Below are positions 54,792 to 64,000 of a DNA stretch of 64,000 nucleotides, piece after piece. Origin of the DNA: Trichostrongylus colubriformis (taxonomy: Eukaryota; Nematoda; Chromadorea; Rhabditida; Trichostrongylidae); the NCBI GenBank assembly GCA_963978905.1, contig OZ022261.1, positions 24,611,686-24,675,685 of the forward strand, read 5' to 3'. The notes below the pieces were generated by a model. The model had not been told where the DNA came from. It saw only the letters and a list, made by a program, of their open reading frames with translations, and ran no database searches. A program made the translations under genes and the position numbers. Numbering within the stretch: the stretch's first letter is position 1; each line of letters opens with the position of its first letter.

Positions 54792-55063
54792 TGGCCGACA
54801 ATGAGAAAATTCAAAATAACAGATGCATGAATATACCCGCTTTAAGAAAAGCACATTTTCTAGACAAATTCCACAAGTTTTCTCAAGAGCATGCATATAC
54901 GACGCAGGCAGGAAGAGAGGCATTCGCTGAATCGCCATTGGTGAAAGGCCACTTGGCGTTTCTGCCACACCCCAGCGCACAAAGGGGAGGGGAGACACTT
55001 TCTCCATTTTGCAGTGATGATCCAGCGAATGTCCTCATTCCCGCAAACGTGAAATATGCTTAA
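54792..55063 (+). CDS. Terminal exon, 89 codons
   Basis: Acceptor TTTTCATTCTTGTTAG, entered in phase 1, reads ADNEKIQNNRCMNIPALRKA, HFLDKFHKFSQEHAYTTQAG, then FAESPLVKGHLAFLPHPSAQ and ends LIPANVKYA with TAA. Composition is strongly protein-like; the 122-codon minus ORF over the same bases is taken as a shadow. It is most likely the 3' end of the gene starting at 53683, or a separate gene. AATAAA occurs only at about 55215. No domain recognised. Confidence 0.5.
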
Positions 55064-55788
55064 ACTTTCCATTTCACTTATTTTACTGCTTGTTGATGTT
55101 AATGCAGTACTCGAAACATATTTCGTATCGAATGAGAAAATTGTTATAATGATTGATTTAGAATGATGGCAATGTTTTGTTGGGAGCAATGATACCGCAG
55201 TCTTTTTTTTTTTGGAAAATAAAGACAATAACAATTTAATACAAAAGGGCCCGGATCCACGACGGCTAGAATTTAAAAAATCATCATCGCGTAAGTTTTC
55301 TTCAAGAACTGACTTTGCAAATTGAGAAGTATCAGGATGTGATTCATGAGGAACCGATGCGTCGTCGCGAAGTCTGAGAAGCGACGTACAGGCGGCATTT
55401 TCACGCTAAGTACAGTGAGAAATCGAAACCAGAGTTCAGTGTCGTGACGCCGCAGCGGTTTCTCGCGCACCACCTGCTGAAATAGTTCGCGTTTGCTAAC
55501 GCTAGAATAAGAGTAAAGGTTTTGAATGAGATTGCCAAGTAATAAATCTTGGCTTATCCCGAGTGATGAGAAAAAAAAATACTCAGAAAAAATTGGTCTA
55601 CAAGATCATAAGCTTCCATAAATGGAAAAATTCAAACTAGCGAAGCAGAACCGTACAATTTTAGACCATTCCATGAATTTCACCAATATTCCTAGTCTTC
55701 CTCTTACTGTATTAATTGAATTCAGTAAACAGGGTTATAAGTATGTTGGCCACAAAGTCAATAAATAATAATTAAGTCTTGCACCAGT
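55064..55788. other. No supported gene
   Basis: AT-rich. GAACCGATGCGTCGTCGCGAAG at 55350 resembles 47613-47635 (AACCGATGCGGCGTCGCAAG), a small shared segment. Confidence 0.35.
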
Positions 55789-58700
55789 TCACAGAGATGC
55801 AGCACTCGATGAGGATTCACCACTGGAGACGCACAATGTGTCCATAGTAGCACCGGAGCCATGAAAAGCCACCTGAAAATAGAAGCATTTTTTTAAACTC
55901 ATGACCAACTTTAAACTCCAAGTTCCCCACCGTTACTCTGTTTATCGGTACAAACGACGGGTAGCTGGGACAAGTAGGTACCCCCGGTTGACCTGGATAT
56001 GATGAGAAGTTTAACTTTTGATTGCTCGAATCTTCTTCATCTGAAAACGACCAACCAATTTATTTGGAAGCCCTATCACGGATGGCTATCCGGATAATAA
56101 CGAACCCGAGTCAAATTCCTCGAATTTCCACGAAATATCATCTCGATTATTGATTTGACGAGCGTAAGACGTTCCCGGATCGACGGCAATTGAAGCTTTT
56201 ATACTGAAAAGGTAATAAGCTTCACTTAGTTTCGAAGGCACACCTCACGTTCGCTGAGGGGAGGGGTCCAGCTGGGCCGTCATTGGTGGAAGAGCGTTGG
56301 AAGCGTGTCTAGCGTTCTCCTATTATTGACAATACAGCTGACCCTTCGTTGCGGCAAACGCGCAATGTGCCTTTGGATGGTCATTTAAATTGGTTTCAAA
56401 GGTAACGTTAATTTCAGTAATTTAAGAGCGTACGGTGGAGGAGGTGGAGGTTGCTTTGGTCGTTGCAATGTTGTGCTGTGTGGTGCTGAGCTTGGGGTCG
56501 ACGTTCCAGTGGTAACCTGTAAATGCAACTGTTAATTCATAATAAAAATAAGGCGAGCTGTCAGCTGTTTGGGAGCTTCTAGTTAACAGGCATTACTTAT
56601 TCGAGGCTTTCACGCGACGCATTTCGCGCGCGATTGTGTGGCATGTCTCACGCCGCAGAGCCTACGCGACGTCGCGCGCGGATCTAAAGTAACTCGTAAA
56701 CCAACAATCTCTGGCCTCCACGCATGCCGTACGCACCACATGCGGTCGCTACAAGTTTAACAACCAACACTCCACACGCTTCGCGTCGTAAAGAATGTTC
56801 ATTGGTCGCAAAGTTGTAAGTGCAACGCGTTGTAAAGAACACTTTGCAAGTTGGTATGTCCGGAGTTCACACCGCAGCGAAACGTATATGAAAAAACAAT
56901 GGAACATTGACATACCGTAACTGTACTGCGTTTGCGAGATTGATATGGACTTGAGCTGAGAGCGCGTATTCTGGCGTGACGGAAGTTCAAATCACGTTCT
57001 TTGTGAATTTTGAAGCAACTGAGCATGGTTCCTCTGTATCGCAGAGTAATGGCTAGAATAGTAGCCGAGACAGAAACAAAGCCTACTCCGAATAGCCACT
57101 GAAAATGCAGTCAATAATGATCAATAATATCAGTGCAACTTGAAAAGATCAGCGTAAATCATAATGCTAACTATTATACAATAAAGTTGTCTCAGACTTT
57201 TGAATAATAGTGAAATTGATATCCCTCTGTCAAGTCAGGTTATTAAATTTATATTTATTTATTTATTTGAAACGACTAAGTAGTACGGTAAAACATAGAT
57301 GAACAAGAGATGGATAATGTTGCCCGCCTTTTTAGGAACAATTTTAGTCGCTTTCTTGCCCAACTTGGATGGCACATAAAATCTGGACTACTTCTCACCA
57401 AAGAAGCGCTCGTGATTCGCCGTAAATACGGCATTCACTGGATCGTCATTGGTGGAAAAATTCTGTGTGCGTTTTTGCCACACCACTGGCATGTACATAC
57501 ATAGAGAGTGCTCTCTTTTCCACGCACGATGAATGGGCTTCTATACTTAATTTTCAGGATAAAATGAACTGAGGATCGTACTGACATTCGGTTCCCCTTG
57601 ATCACTCCTCCAGCCTTTTTCCACAGATTCTCAAATCTGTTCCAAAATCCTTCAGTCAAACAAAATCCTTCAATCTTCGTCCACAAATTTTTACAATTTC
57701 TCCTGTAACTTTTACAGGCCCCAGATTGGCCCGACAAATTCCCATATTGATATTCCACTCCTTTAGACAAAGAATCATGCATAGTTGACCGACAGGAAAA
57801 AACCGTATAAAGACCGCAGAATACATTATCGCAAATTACCATTGCTCGAACTAAGTTGGTTCTTCAAGTGGTCAACATCTTGAATAACCAACTGATGTAA
57901 AAAAGAAAAAGGGCAAAGAAAAAGTGGCGAGAGGAAGAAAGGAACGGATATTTTGGATTGCTGTGTGTTGTGAACTAGAATTTCATGAACGAATAAACGA
58001 AATTACAACGTGAGGTGATATTATGAGTTTCATAGAAAATCATTCGACTCCACTCTATAGTCATTGTAATACAAAAGAGTAGATTACGTCGTACCCAAAA
58101 TAAATTACACCCCGCCCATCTTGCAGGTAACGCCCATACTCCAGCAGCTGCAAGTATTGATTATATTATTTACGAACGAGTATTTATTGGGCTACCTCAC
58201 AGCAACTCGTCCACGCTACAAAATGTGGGGTAGAGTCCCTGCTCTCCGAGGACAGTGGAACACAACCCATTCTCTATTATTATCATGGATGTAAAAATGT
58301 CAATATGATCCCAAATGAAAACGGTAAACAAAAAGAAGAACGTGCAGTCAAGGGAAACTCAAGAAGGTGTATTTGTTAGTCCAGCTGTAATATCATTAGG
58401 CTTTTTCGCTTTCCTCGGTTTGATTCTTAGTAAGTTTAACCATAGAGAAAGTACTACTCAAAGACCCATGGCATGTATGCCGGGAAGAGGGCATTTTGTG
58501 GATCATCACTACAGACCGTGGAACTCAATTCATAAGATACGTCACGAATCTCTAGTTCCATCACTTTCTGCAAAACTTCGTATTGTTACAAGTATGCCGA
58601 GTTATAGGCAAAGCTCCATTATAGTAAAAGATAGTATGTTACAGTATATTATATAAAGGATAGTCCGGTCCGGAACCGAAGCTTTTGTCCATATCACAGC

Positions 58701-58904
58701 ATATCAGCAGCTATCAAAAATACCAAAATCACTGTTCGTATTCTTTTTGATCATCCAGCTTCGAGAAATCAAATTTACCGCTACATCTACACGATGAGTT
58801 ACTAGGATATAATGTGAAACTACTACTGATTATAAAACGTCCACTTTAGTCTTACCTTGATATCCCTTTCGGTAACTGGCAGAGATAATGAGAATTGAGG
58901 GAAG
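55789..58904 (-). CDS. Single-pass membrane protein with proline-rich cytoplasmic tail, partial
   Basis: Exons: 58904-58856 (FPQFSLSLPVTERDIK, donor GTAAGA), 57760-57716 (EWNINMGICRANLGP, donor GTAAAA), 57098-56916 (acceptor CTGCATTTTCAG, donor GTATGT) and 3' exons. The 61-codon exon starts with a membrane segment, WLFGVGFVSVSATILAITLR, then a basic stretch, YRGTMLSCFKIHKERDLNFR, and SSPYQSRKRSTVT. All are phase 0. Two 3' exons can follow: 56516 onward (VTTGTSTPSSAPHSTTLQRP, PPPPPY, stop TAA) and 55872-55789 (VAFHGSGATMDTLCVSSGES, SSSAASL, TGA). No phase-0 donor links them, so they may be alternative ends. PPPPPY is a PPxY-type WW-domain ligand. Orientation is outside N-terminal, inside C-terminal by the basic flank. 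Upstream exons are missing. Confidence 0.55.
57835..58314. other. Intronic to the minus-strand membrane gene
   Basis: No exon supported here. Confidence 0.35.
58315..58429 (+). CDS. Possible first exon of a membrane protein
   Basis: ATG then MKTVNKKKNVQSRETQEGVF, then a hydrophobic VISLGFFAFLGLIL and a strong donor A/GTAAGT at 58430. The basic N-terminus before one membrane segment suggests a type II or N-anchored protein. The next exon is unknown. It lies inside an intron of the minus-strand gene. Confidence 0.35.
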
Positions 58905-59469
58905 CTAACGATAACAATTTCAGTATTATAAAAATATTGCGGTCATACATACTATGTAACATTATTACTTATTATGCATCTACTATTCTCAGTTTATTCA
59001 CTGTTGCTGTACATATCGATATCCTTGATCACTTAGAATATTGTTACTTCTACATTGGATTTCATAATTGAATTTCAGAAGTCATAGCAACGTTCATAGC
59101 GTAACAGCAGAAGCAGATAGATACATTTTTTCGGAGATCAAGTAACACTAATATATGCAGTGTAAACTTTCGCGCATTTTTAAGAGGTGTTTCAAATTTC
59201 AAACAAAATCATGATGATACTGAAATAATTATATCCATTCGTTATAATCACGTATATCAATGGCTGTAATTATTGCGTAATATCATCGAATAAATATAGC
59301 CAACCGTCCCTGCTGTGAGCCTCAATACTGTTACCATTACTTTTACTACTATGTCACAAACACTGAAGCCACTACAAGCAGTCAGTACAGTGCCGCATCA
59401 CTGGAGCACATACGCAAGGTGCATACGCATATCATAAATATTGATATCACATGAATATACAAGTACAGT

Positions 59470-59790
59470 AGTATATAAATATGGTATAATATATTATAGT
59501 ATAGTATGTATAGTATAGTATAGTATAGTACAGTATAGTATAGTAAAAGATAGTATGGTATAATATAGTATAATATAGGGATAGTATGGTATAGTACAGC
59601 CAGTATAGTATAGTACAGTGCAGTATAGTATAGTACAGTATAGTATAATAGTATCGCTCGTATAGTATAGATAGTATGGTATGTATGTATAGTATGCTAT
59701 GGTATAGTAGAGTATAGTATAATATAATAGTATAGTATAGTATAGTATAATATAGTATAGTATGGTTTAGTATTGTCTTGTATTGTATAG
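59470..59790. repeat. AGTAT pentanucleotide repeat
   Basis: About 320 bp of degenerate TATAGTATAG repeats with interruptions. Confidence 0.95.
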
Positions 59791-59871
59791 TAAACAGTAT
59801 TATATAGAGCAGACATACATTTATCTACTATTTAAAATTCCCTCAACATCTCATTCTGTTCTCTACTGCAG

Positions 59872-60076
59872 ATTTGAGCACAACGCGATCCTCCAGACAG
59901 AAAGTTATAACGGATTATTACGGCTTGCTACTACTGTTAAACATCAAGATTTTACTACTCCTGAAATTTCAACTACGAAGTACACTATGGAATTAGAAAC
60001 CGTCCATCATGTAGGAGGGAGTGGTTACGAGTGGATAAGATTATGGATGAATGACCGAGTGGAAGGTCTCAACTGA
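59872..60076 (+). CDS. Tentative terminal exon
   Basis: A very good acceptor (TCTGTTCTCTACTGCAG), then in phase 2 FEHNAILQTESYNGLLRLAT, TTPEISTTKYTMELETVHHV, GGSGYEWIRLWMNDRVEGLN and TGA. Another frame is open but less protein-like. It could continue the gene opening at 58315 only with an intermediate exon. Unrecognised. Confidence 0.4.
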
Positions 60077-60323
60077 GAATGCACCTTGGGCAGCATCGGC
60101 TAGTTTTGGAGGTGCAATATGAGAGGGACAGGCGCGCATACCCCAGTGTAAACTAGTCATGTGGCTTTTATCATCTCGAACGAGTGTAGTAAGTCTGCAT
60201 TCACAAATTTACAACTCGAAAACATCTAAGAAACTATTTTCATGATCCGCTGGCATGTTTCATTGCTAAGACCTTAAAGCTTATTTTGGGTGCATGCCTC
60301 TTCGCCCTTTTCATGCACGTTAG

Positions 60324-60605
60324 GATCAAAACAAAACCTCATTTTGATAGAAGAGAAAATCCACTTACAATTATCACCGGTTGAATCCGGTAAGTACAGC
60401 TTTCTGGTTGGCAATTCAAATTGTTACACTGTGCCGGCAAACCGCAATCACATTGCTCACCCTCCTCAAGAACTGCATTTCCACAGATTGGTTCGCTACT
60501 GTAACCAAATTTCGTAATTTGGATAAGAATAAAAAACTATACTTAATTAGATTTGCAAAGCATTACATCGATTCAAGTGGTTCTGTTCGTATGCACTTCT
60601 TCTGA
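60324..60605 (+). CDS. Last two exons of an unrecognised protein
   Basis: Exon 60324-60389 (SKQNLILIEEKIHLQLSPVE then S; donor G/GTAAGT) and exon 60487-60605 (acceptor GCATTTCCACAG; WFATVTKFRNLDKNKKLYLI, RFAKHYIDSSGSVRMHFF, TGA) join in phase 1 over a 97-nt intron. The donor and the downstream acceptor are strong and the joined sequence reads as one protein, rich in Lys and aromatic residues. No family recognised. Confidence 0.45.
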
Positions 60606-60881
60606 TACATCACGTTGACGAATTGCTGAGCTGTGCAATCGTGATCAAACCCTCTGAAAAGAGTCGCAAGTACTCAGCATTATATGAGATACGAGCTTTT
60701 CATCATCTGGGAAATTAATTTATTCTCTCAAAAAAAAGTTGAGAAAAGATATTGCGCATGCCTATTGTGAATACTGCTTGGAAACCACTTCACGAGCAAT
60801 TGATGTACGACTAAGATTATATGTGTTGAACATAAACTCGCACTATTTTTCTCAATTGCTTTTCGGAAATTTTCAAGGCAG

Positions 60882-60952
60882 CAAGGCGATGATCGACTGT
60901 TCGGAAGAAGTGAAATCTTCTTTGAAAAAGAGCAGCAGAGTCCAAAATTAAG
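60882..60952 (+). CDS. Tentative internal exon
   Basis: Between an acceptor (TTTTCAAGGCAG) and donor AG/GTGGGT, 71 nt read QGDDRLFGRSEIFFEKEQQS then PKL. The adjacent frame (KAMIDCSEEVKSSLKKSS) is also open. Unrecognised. Confidence 0.3.
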
Positions 60953-60989
60953 GTGGGTAGCGTATCCCACAATGGAAGACGCGCTCTGA

Positions 60990-61122
60990 CGACGCATTCA
61001 TACTTCGCGCCTGCAGGGCGTGGGTACGTTCACAGGTAGCGAGGCAGAGTGGCACGCGGAGAAGCAGAGACACAGGCAGCCACGCCCAACCCCGGCACCG
61101 CAAAGCATGAGCGCGGCCTAAT
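60990..61122. mobile_element. GC-rich MITE, copy 2
   Basis: ATTCATACTTCGCGCCTGCA (left) and GCAAAGCATGAGCGCGGCCT (right) are inverted. The interior GCGAGGCAGAGTGGCACGCG is shared with copies 1 and 3. Confidence 0.75.
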
Positions 61123-61989
61123 CTCTTCAACCTGTTGCGCATACTAGACTCCTCGCGCGTATTTACCCCCCACAAGTGGACGCTTCACCCGACTCTTATA
61201 ACCGCTACGCATCACAGATATGCGTGGCTTTAATCGATACTTCAAAATGGAGAGTCCCAACACGACTTCCACAGAGGTAAAGGTGGAGAGTAGACAGATT
61301 CTAAAAATTTTAGAGACCGCATCTGAGATCCTCCCCTCCTTCTGGAACTAAGGTGGAGGGATTAAAGCGTCGAGATCATATGCTCGGTACTCAGGATCGA
61401 TCAAGTGCAAAGCAAAAGCGAAACCGTTTCTTAAACATGACTGGTTAAGGAGTATTATTCAGGGCCTGTTAACTGCAACATGGATTTTCAGACAAGATTT
61501 CATGTTACCATCGACCCAACTCTGAGCCTTCTAACGATACGACACCTTCTAGTCAGTATTAGAACGTCTCCGATCCGGAGAAAGAAAATTAAGGGAACTG
61601 CCCAAGGAGATCTGAGTTCTCCGTTATCCGAGTCTGAGATCTGAGTTTATTTATGTTGCATTTGCTCACTACGGGTCACATGCAAAATTTTACGTGGAAA
61701 AAACAAAGTCCGGGAGAAATAGATCTCTTCGTAGTAACATCCTATGGGATGGGGCTGTCCATGGATTTAGGGCCACGAGGGATCTGGGAGCAATGTCGGT
61801 GATCAGAGACGCAGAGTGAGAAGCAAACCAACGCTAAGCGCGAAATTTTGAATTACGCTGCTCCCATCGACAACTGCTGAAAGGCGGTCCAGCGCGAATT
61901 CGAATGAGTTGCTGTTCCCTCACATTTCGTAATTACTTCCAAGCAAAGAAATTGTTGCTCCTTTTTGTTTTGTTGTACAACTACTGTGA
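61123..61989. other. No firmly supported gene
   Basis: A short plus reading at 61220-61350 (MESPNTTSTEVKVESRQILK ... SFWN) is protein-like but unsupported. The GAGTCTGAGATCTGAGTT motif near 61610-61650 is locally repeated. Confidence 0.3.
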
Positions 61990-62263
61990 CTAGTACAATG
62001 ATTTTGACAAGATATAGGACCATGGATTTACTGTGCACGGTTGCTTTGAGTATGTGTACCACTGCAACAGTAATGATAAACGCAAGTACCCTAACATTTC
62101 CCTTGTTTTTTGAAGGAATAGTGGGGAGCTCTGACGTGTACCAATCTACGTGTCTTTTAGCACAATTGATTACTTCCGACCACTGGAATAGTGAACTATC
62201 GCGGAAAAACGATAGTGCTTCAGATGAACTCATTTGTCCACGTGATTGATGGAAGCGAAAGCG
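61990..62263 (-). CDS. Two tentative exons of an unrecognised protein
   Basis: Exon 62263-62174 (acceptor GCACGTCGTTGCAG, donor GAA/GTAATC): RFRFHQSRGQMSSSEALSFF, RDSSLFQWSE. Exon 62061-61990 (acceptor TTATCATTACTGTTGCAG): WYTYSKQPCTVNPWSYILSK, SLY, TAG. Both are phase 0, with a 112-nt intron. The same strand also has a 176-codon uninterrupted frame through the region, and the plus strand has a signal-peptide-like ORF (MDLLCTVALSMCTTATVMIN), so the structure is uncertain. Confidence 0.35.
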
Positions 62264-62469
62264 CTGCAACGACGTGCAAGGTTTCGCGGTAATTTTTTTC
62301 TCTAGTGCAAACTGAGGTGTACATGTCGTAACGCATAAATCATCCAAATTCAAGCTACGAAAACAAGCTACCAAGTAGTACAACTAAGGGATCATATATT
62401 GTTACCCTATTCAAGTCCAGAGGCGCTCTAGGGCCTGTATGATGTCAAACAGTAGAAGCATTGGCTTAC

Positions 62470-62592
62470 TTTAGACTACGGACCAAGTTCCGCTCGAAAA
62501 AATCGCAATGAAATGAAAATCCGATAAAGTATTCCCCCTCATAGTCTCCACAGTTTCCGTCCTCGTCGGTAACATGGGCGTGGCCTCGACGA
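62470..62592 (-). CDS. Internal exon, acidic/aromatic protein
   Basis: Acceptor CCCGCCGCCACAG and donor AAA/GTAAGC bound 40 codons: RRGHAHVTDEDGNCGDYEGE then YFIGFSFHCDFFERNLVRSL. The Cys, Asp/Glu and aromatic content looks like an extracellular domain, but no family is recognised. Upstream, a second open frame (VRCTVQDLAPNLRLLSTLAT) overlaps. Confidence 0.4.
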
Positions 62593-62809
62593 CTGTGGCG
62601 GCGGGTACATGATCGGTGGCAAGTGTAGAAAGCAAACGAAGGTTGGGTGCTAAATCCTGGACTGTGCACCTGACCTCAAACAGTGTTAGAAAAATGTTCG
62701 GCCAAAATACGAATGGGTTGTAGTCTTTTAAATGGAAGAGTCATGGAATAGATCCTTGGTTTTTATCACAAAATAAGAGAAAAAAGTTCACATGTGGTCT
62801 GTATTTTTC

Positions 62810-63008
62810 TTACATTAGTGGAAAATACCACCCGTAGCACTTAGGTACCTTGTCTGGCATTGTCACTCTAGTCCGAAGAATACCACGGGCATTTTGGACT
62901 TGCTTACAAATACGAGCAAAATAATCGTCTCTTTCTTTACTTTCGCATTCACCCTCTTCAAATGGCTCACTCACCAAGGAGCTCCCTCGCCTTCGGCGTA
63001 AACATAGG
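62810..63008 (-). CDS. Tentative terminal exon
   Basis: From an acceptor (TATGACTCAG), 65 codons run to TAA: RRRRGSSLVSEPFEEGECES, KERDDYFARICKQVQNARGI, TRVTMPDKVPKCYGWYFPLM. An alternative on the same strand is a shorter exon (NTNNLAYDSAYVYAEGEGAP) ending at a strong GTGAGT donor near 62973. Neither is recognised. Confidence 0.3.
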
Positions 63009-63100
63009 CTGAGTCATAGGCCAAATTGTTTGTGTTCTCGCTCTGTCAGCGTTCTCACTGGATATTGAGACATGGAGATCAGTTACTTCCAGCTTTCCCC

Positions 63101-63278
63101 TGAGGCCGCGTTCATACTTGCGCCGGCACAGCGCGTCTTGCGTTCATGCAGTGAGGCAGAGTGGCACGGGGGAGGTGCAGGGAAGAAGCATACAACGAGA
63201 CTGGGTGACACAAGTAGAGGCGCAGAGGCACGCAGCCACGCCCCGCCGCCGGAACCGCAAAGAATGAACGCGGCCTAA
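63101..63278. mobile_element. GC-rich MITE, copy 3 (best ends)
   Basis: TGAGGCCGCGTTCATACTTG and AAAGAATGAACGCGGCCTAA form clear inverted ends. 178 bp, noncoding, much richer in GC than its surroundings. Confidence 0.8.
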
Positions 63279-64000
63279 ATGTCTCAGAAAATACTGGGGG
63301 TGGGGATAGCAGTTTAGACTTTCCCTGCATCACACCTGCTACAAATCTCGTGTATTCATACAATACGGGGTCGCGCCACGCATTTTTTGTTTTGTCATCG
63401 CTTCCATAGTGCAAACACCGCACGTGACGTGTTTACGGAACCGAATGAAACCCATCTGCACCATTTCTCTATTGAAGTATATAGTACCATCAGAAAGCTT
63501 ACAAACTTGCAATGTGATCCTCACTCAAATATCACAAATCTCAGTCTACCCCGAAAGCAACTCAGAAATACAATATAATGGTGACATATACTCGTCATCT
63601 GGGTGTGCGTCAAGACTATCCAATTAGGTCACCGCGTCACGTGAATTGCGTCGAGACACCCATCGTCATTTTGTACCACTTGTTGGCTTCTTTCCAAAGC
63701 TCCAATTATAAATATATGTGAACCAGACTTATTTTATGGTTTTTAAACTCGCATTTCACTCACGGAATTCGTAGACAACTGCTGTTTGGATCCTTGCTTG
63801 ATCTACATGCACAATTCGAAACATACAATGAATAATTGGCAGGACGATGTGGCACACCAACTAAGTGGGCGACCTATAAAAACCGTGATCATCCATGAAA
63901 ACTACTGTTTTCAGAGGAATGGATAGTGTGATTATCAGTTGCTGTATTTTACGAATCCCACTGATCTTTTGAATGTTGCATTCAATTGCTGTATGAATAA
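63279..64000. other. No supported gene; short shared repeat
   Basis: GTGCGTCAAGACTATCCAAT ... ATTAGGTCACCGCG at 63604-63650 resembles 20823-20866 and more weakly 3231-3260. Overlapping ORFs at 63340-63580 are unresolved. Confidence 0.35.

Noticed and set aside
54639..55007. 122-codon minus-strand ORF
   Set aside because: Overlaps a better supported plus-strand terminal exon with an excellent acceptor.
61853..62383. 176-codon minus-strand ORF as one continuous exon
   Set aside because: It is crossed by strong acceptor and donor sites that give a more natural two-exon reading, and the middle is a low-complexity Val/Ile stretch. It remains possible.

Overview
Eukaryotic DNA, most likely from a strongylid (hookworm-like) nematode. 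Supporting signs are two copies of a sequence matching the nematode SL1 spliced leader at 21/22 and 20/22 positions, many mariner/Tc1/pogo relics, Helitron-type termini, short introns (about 40-110 nt) with nematode-style acceptors ending in TTTCAG, and AATAAA signals directly after stop codons. The genus is inference. No long bacterial-style ORF, CRISPR array, rRNA or convincing tRNA is visible. Almost all host coding sequence is split into small exons. I rebuilt exons by hand from splice sites, reading phase and protein-like composition, so exon edges are approximate and most genes are partial.

Layout. 0-9 kb: the 3' end of a minus-strand gene (2881-3188), a GACA microsatellite, a TA-flanked mariner-type element (5045-5990), the last exons of a leucine-rich-repeat gene (6621-6916), a Helitron (6969-7543) and a plus-strand membrane or secreted protein gene (7926-8610). 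9-17.5 kb: almost entirely repeats, including Helitron-like elements, a duplicated coding-like segment, a block of nested foldback repeats, and a satellite whose monomers alternate as A/B dimers, in an element bearing an SL1-like 22-mer. 18-29 kb: dispersed repeats and minus-strand exons, with an F-box gene (22207-22981) and an LRR gene (26854-28935). 29-36 kb: a decayed mariner, a well-supported four-exon minus-strand gene (31624-32366), a pogo-like fragment and a nearly complete dead mariner (34684-35946). 36-49 kb: scattered exons, a 540-bp long-TIR mariner MITE, an 801-bp Helitron, two more transposase relics and a near-perfect 44-bp hairpin. 49-55 kb: a multi-exon minus-strand gene (49635-50706) and a small plus-strand gene (53683 onward) that starts just after a trans-splice-like acceptor. 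55-63 kb: a minus-strand single-pass membrane protein, several tentative exons, an AGTAT repeat and three copies of a GC-rich MITE.

The coding content shows no pathway or operon with an obvious joint function. The one recurrent theme is F-box/LRR-type exons at three places. The rest is mobile DNA, and the most notable signals are in the repeats: SL1-like leaders inside Helitron-like elements, the dimeric satellite, and the hairpin elements.
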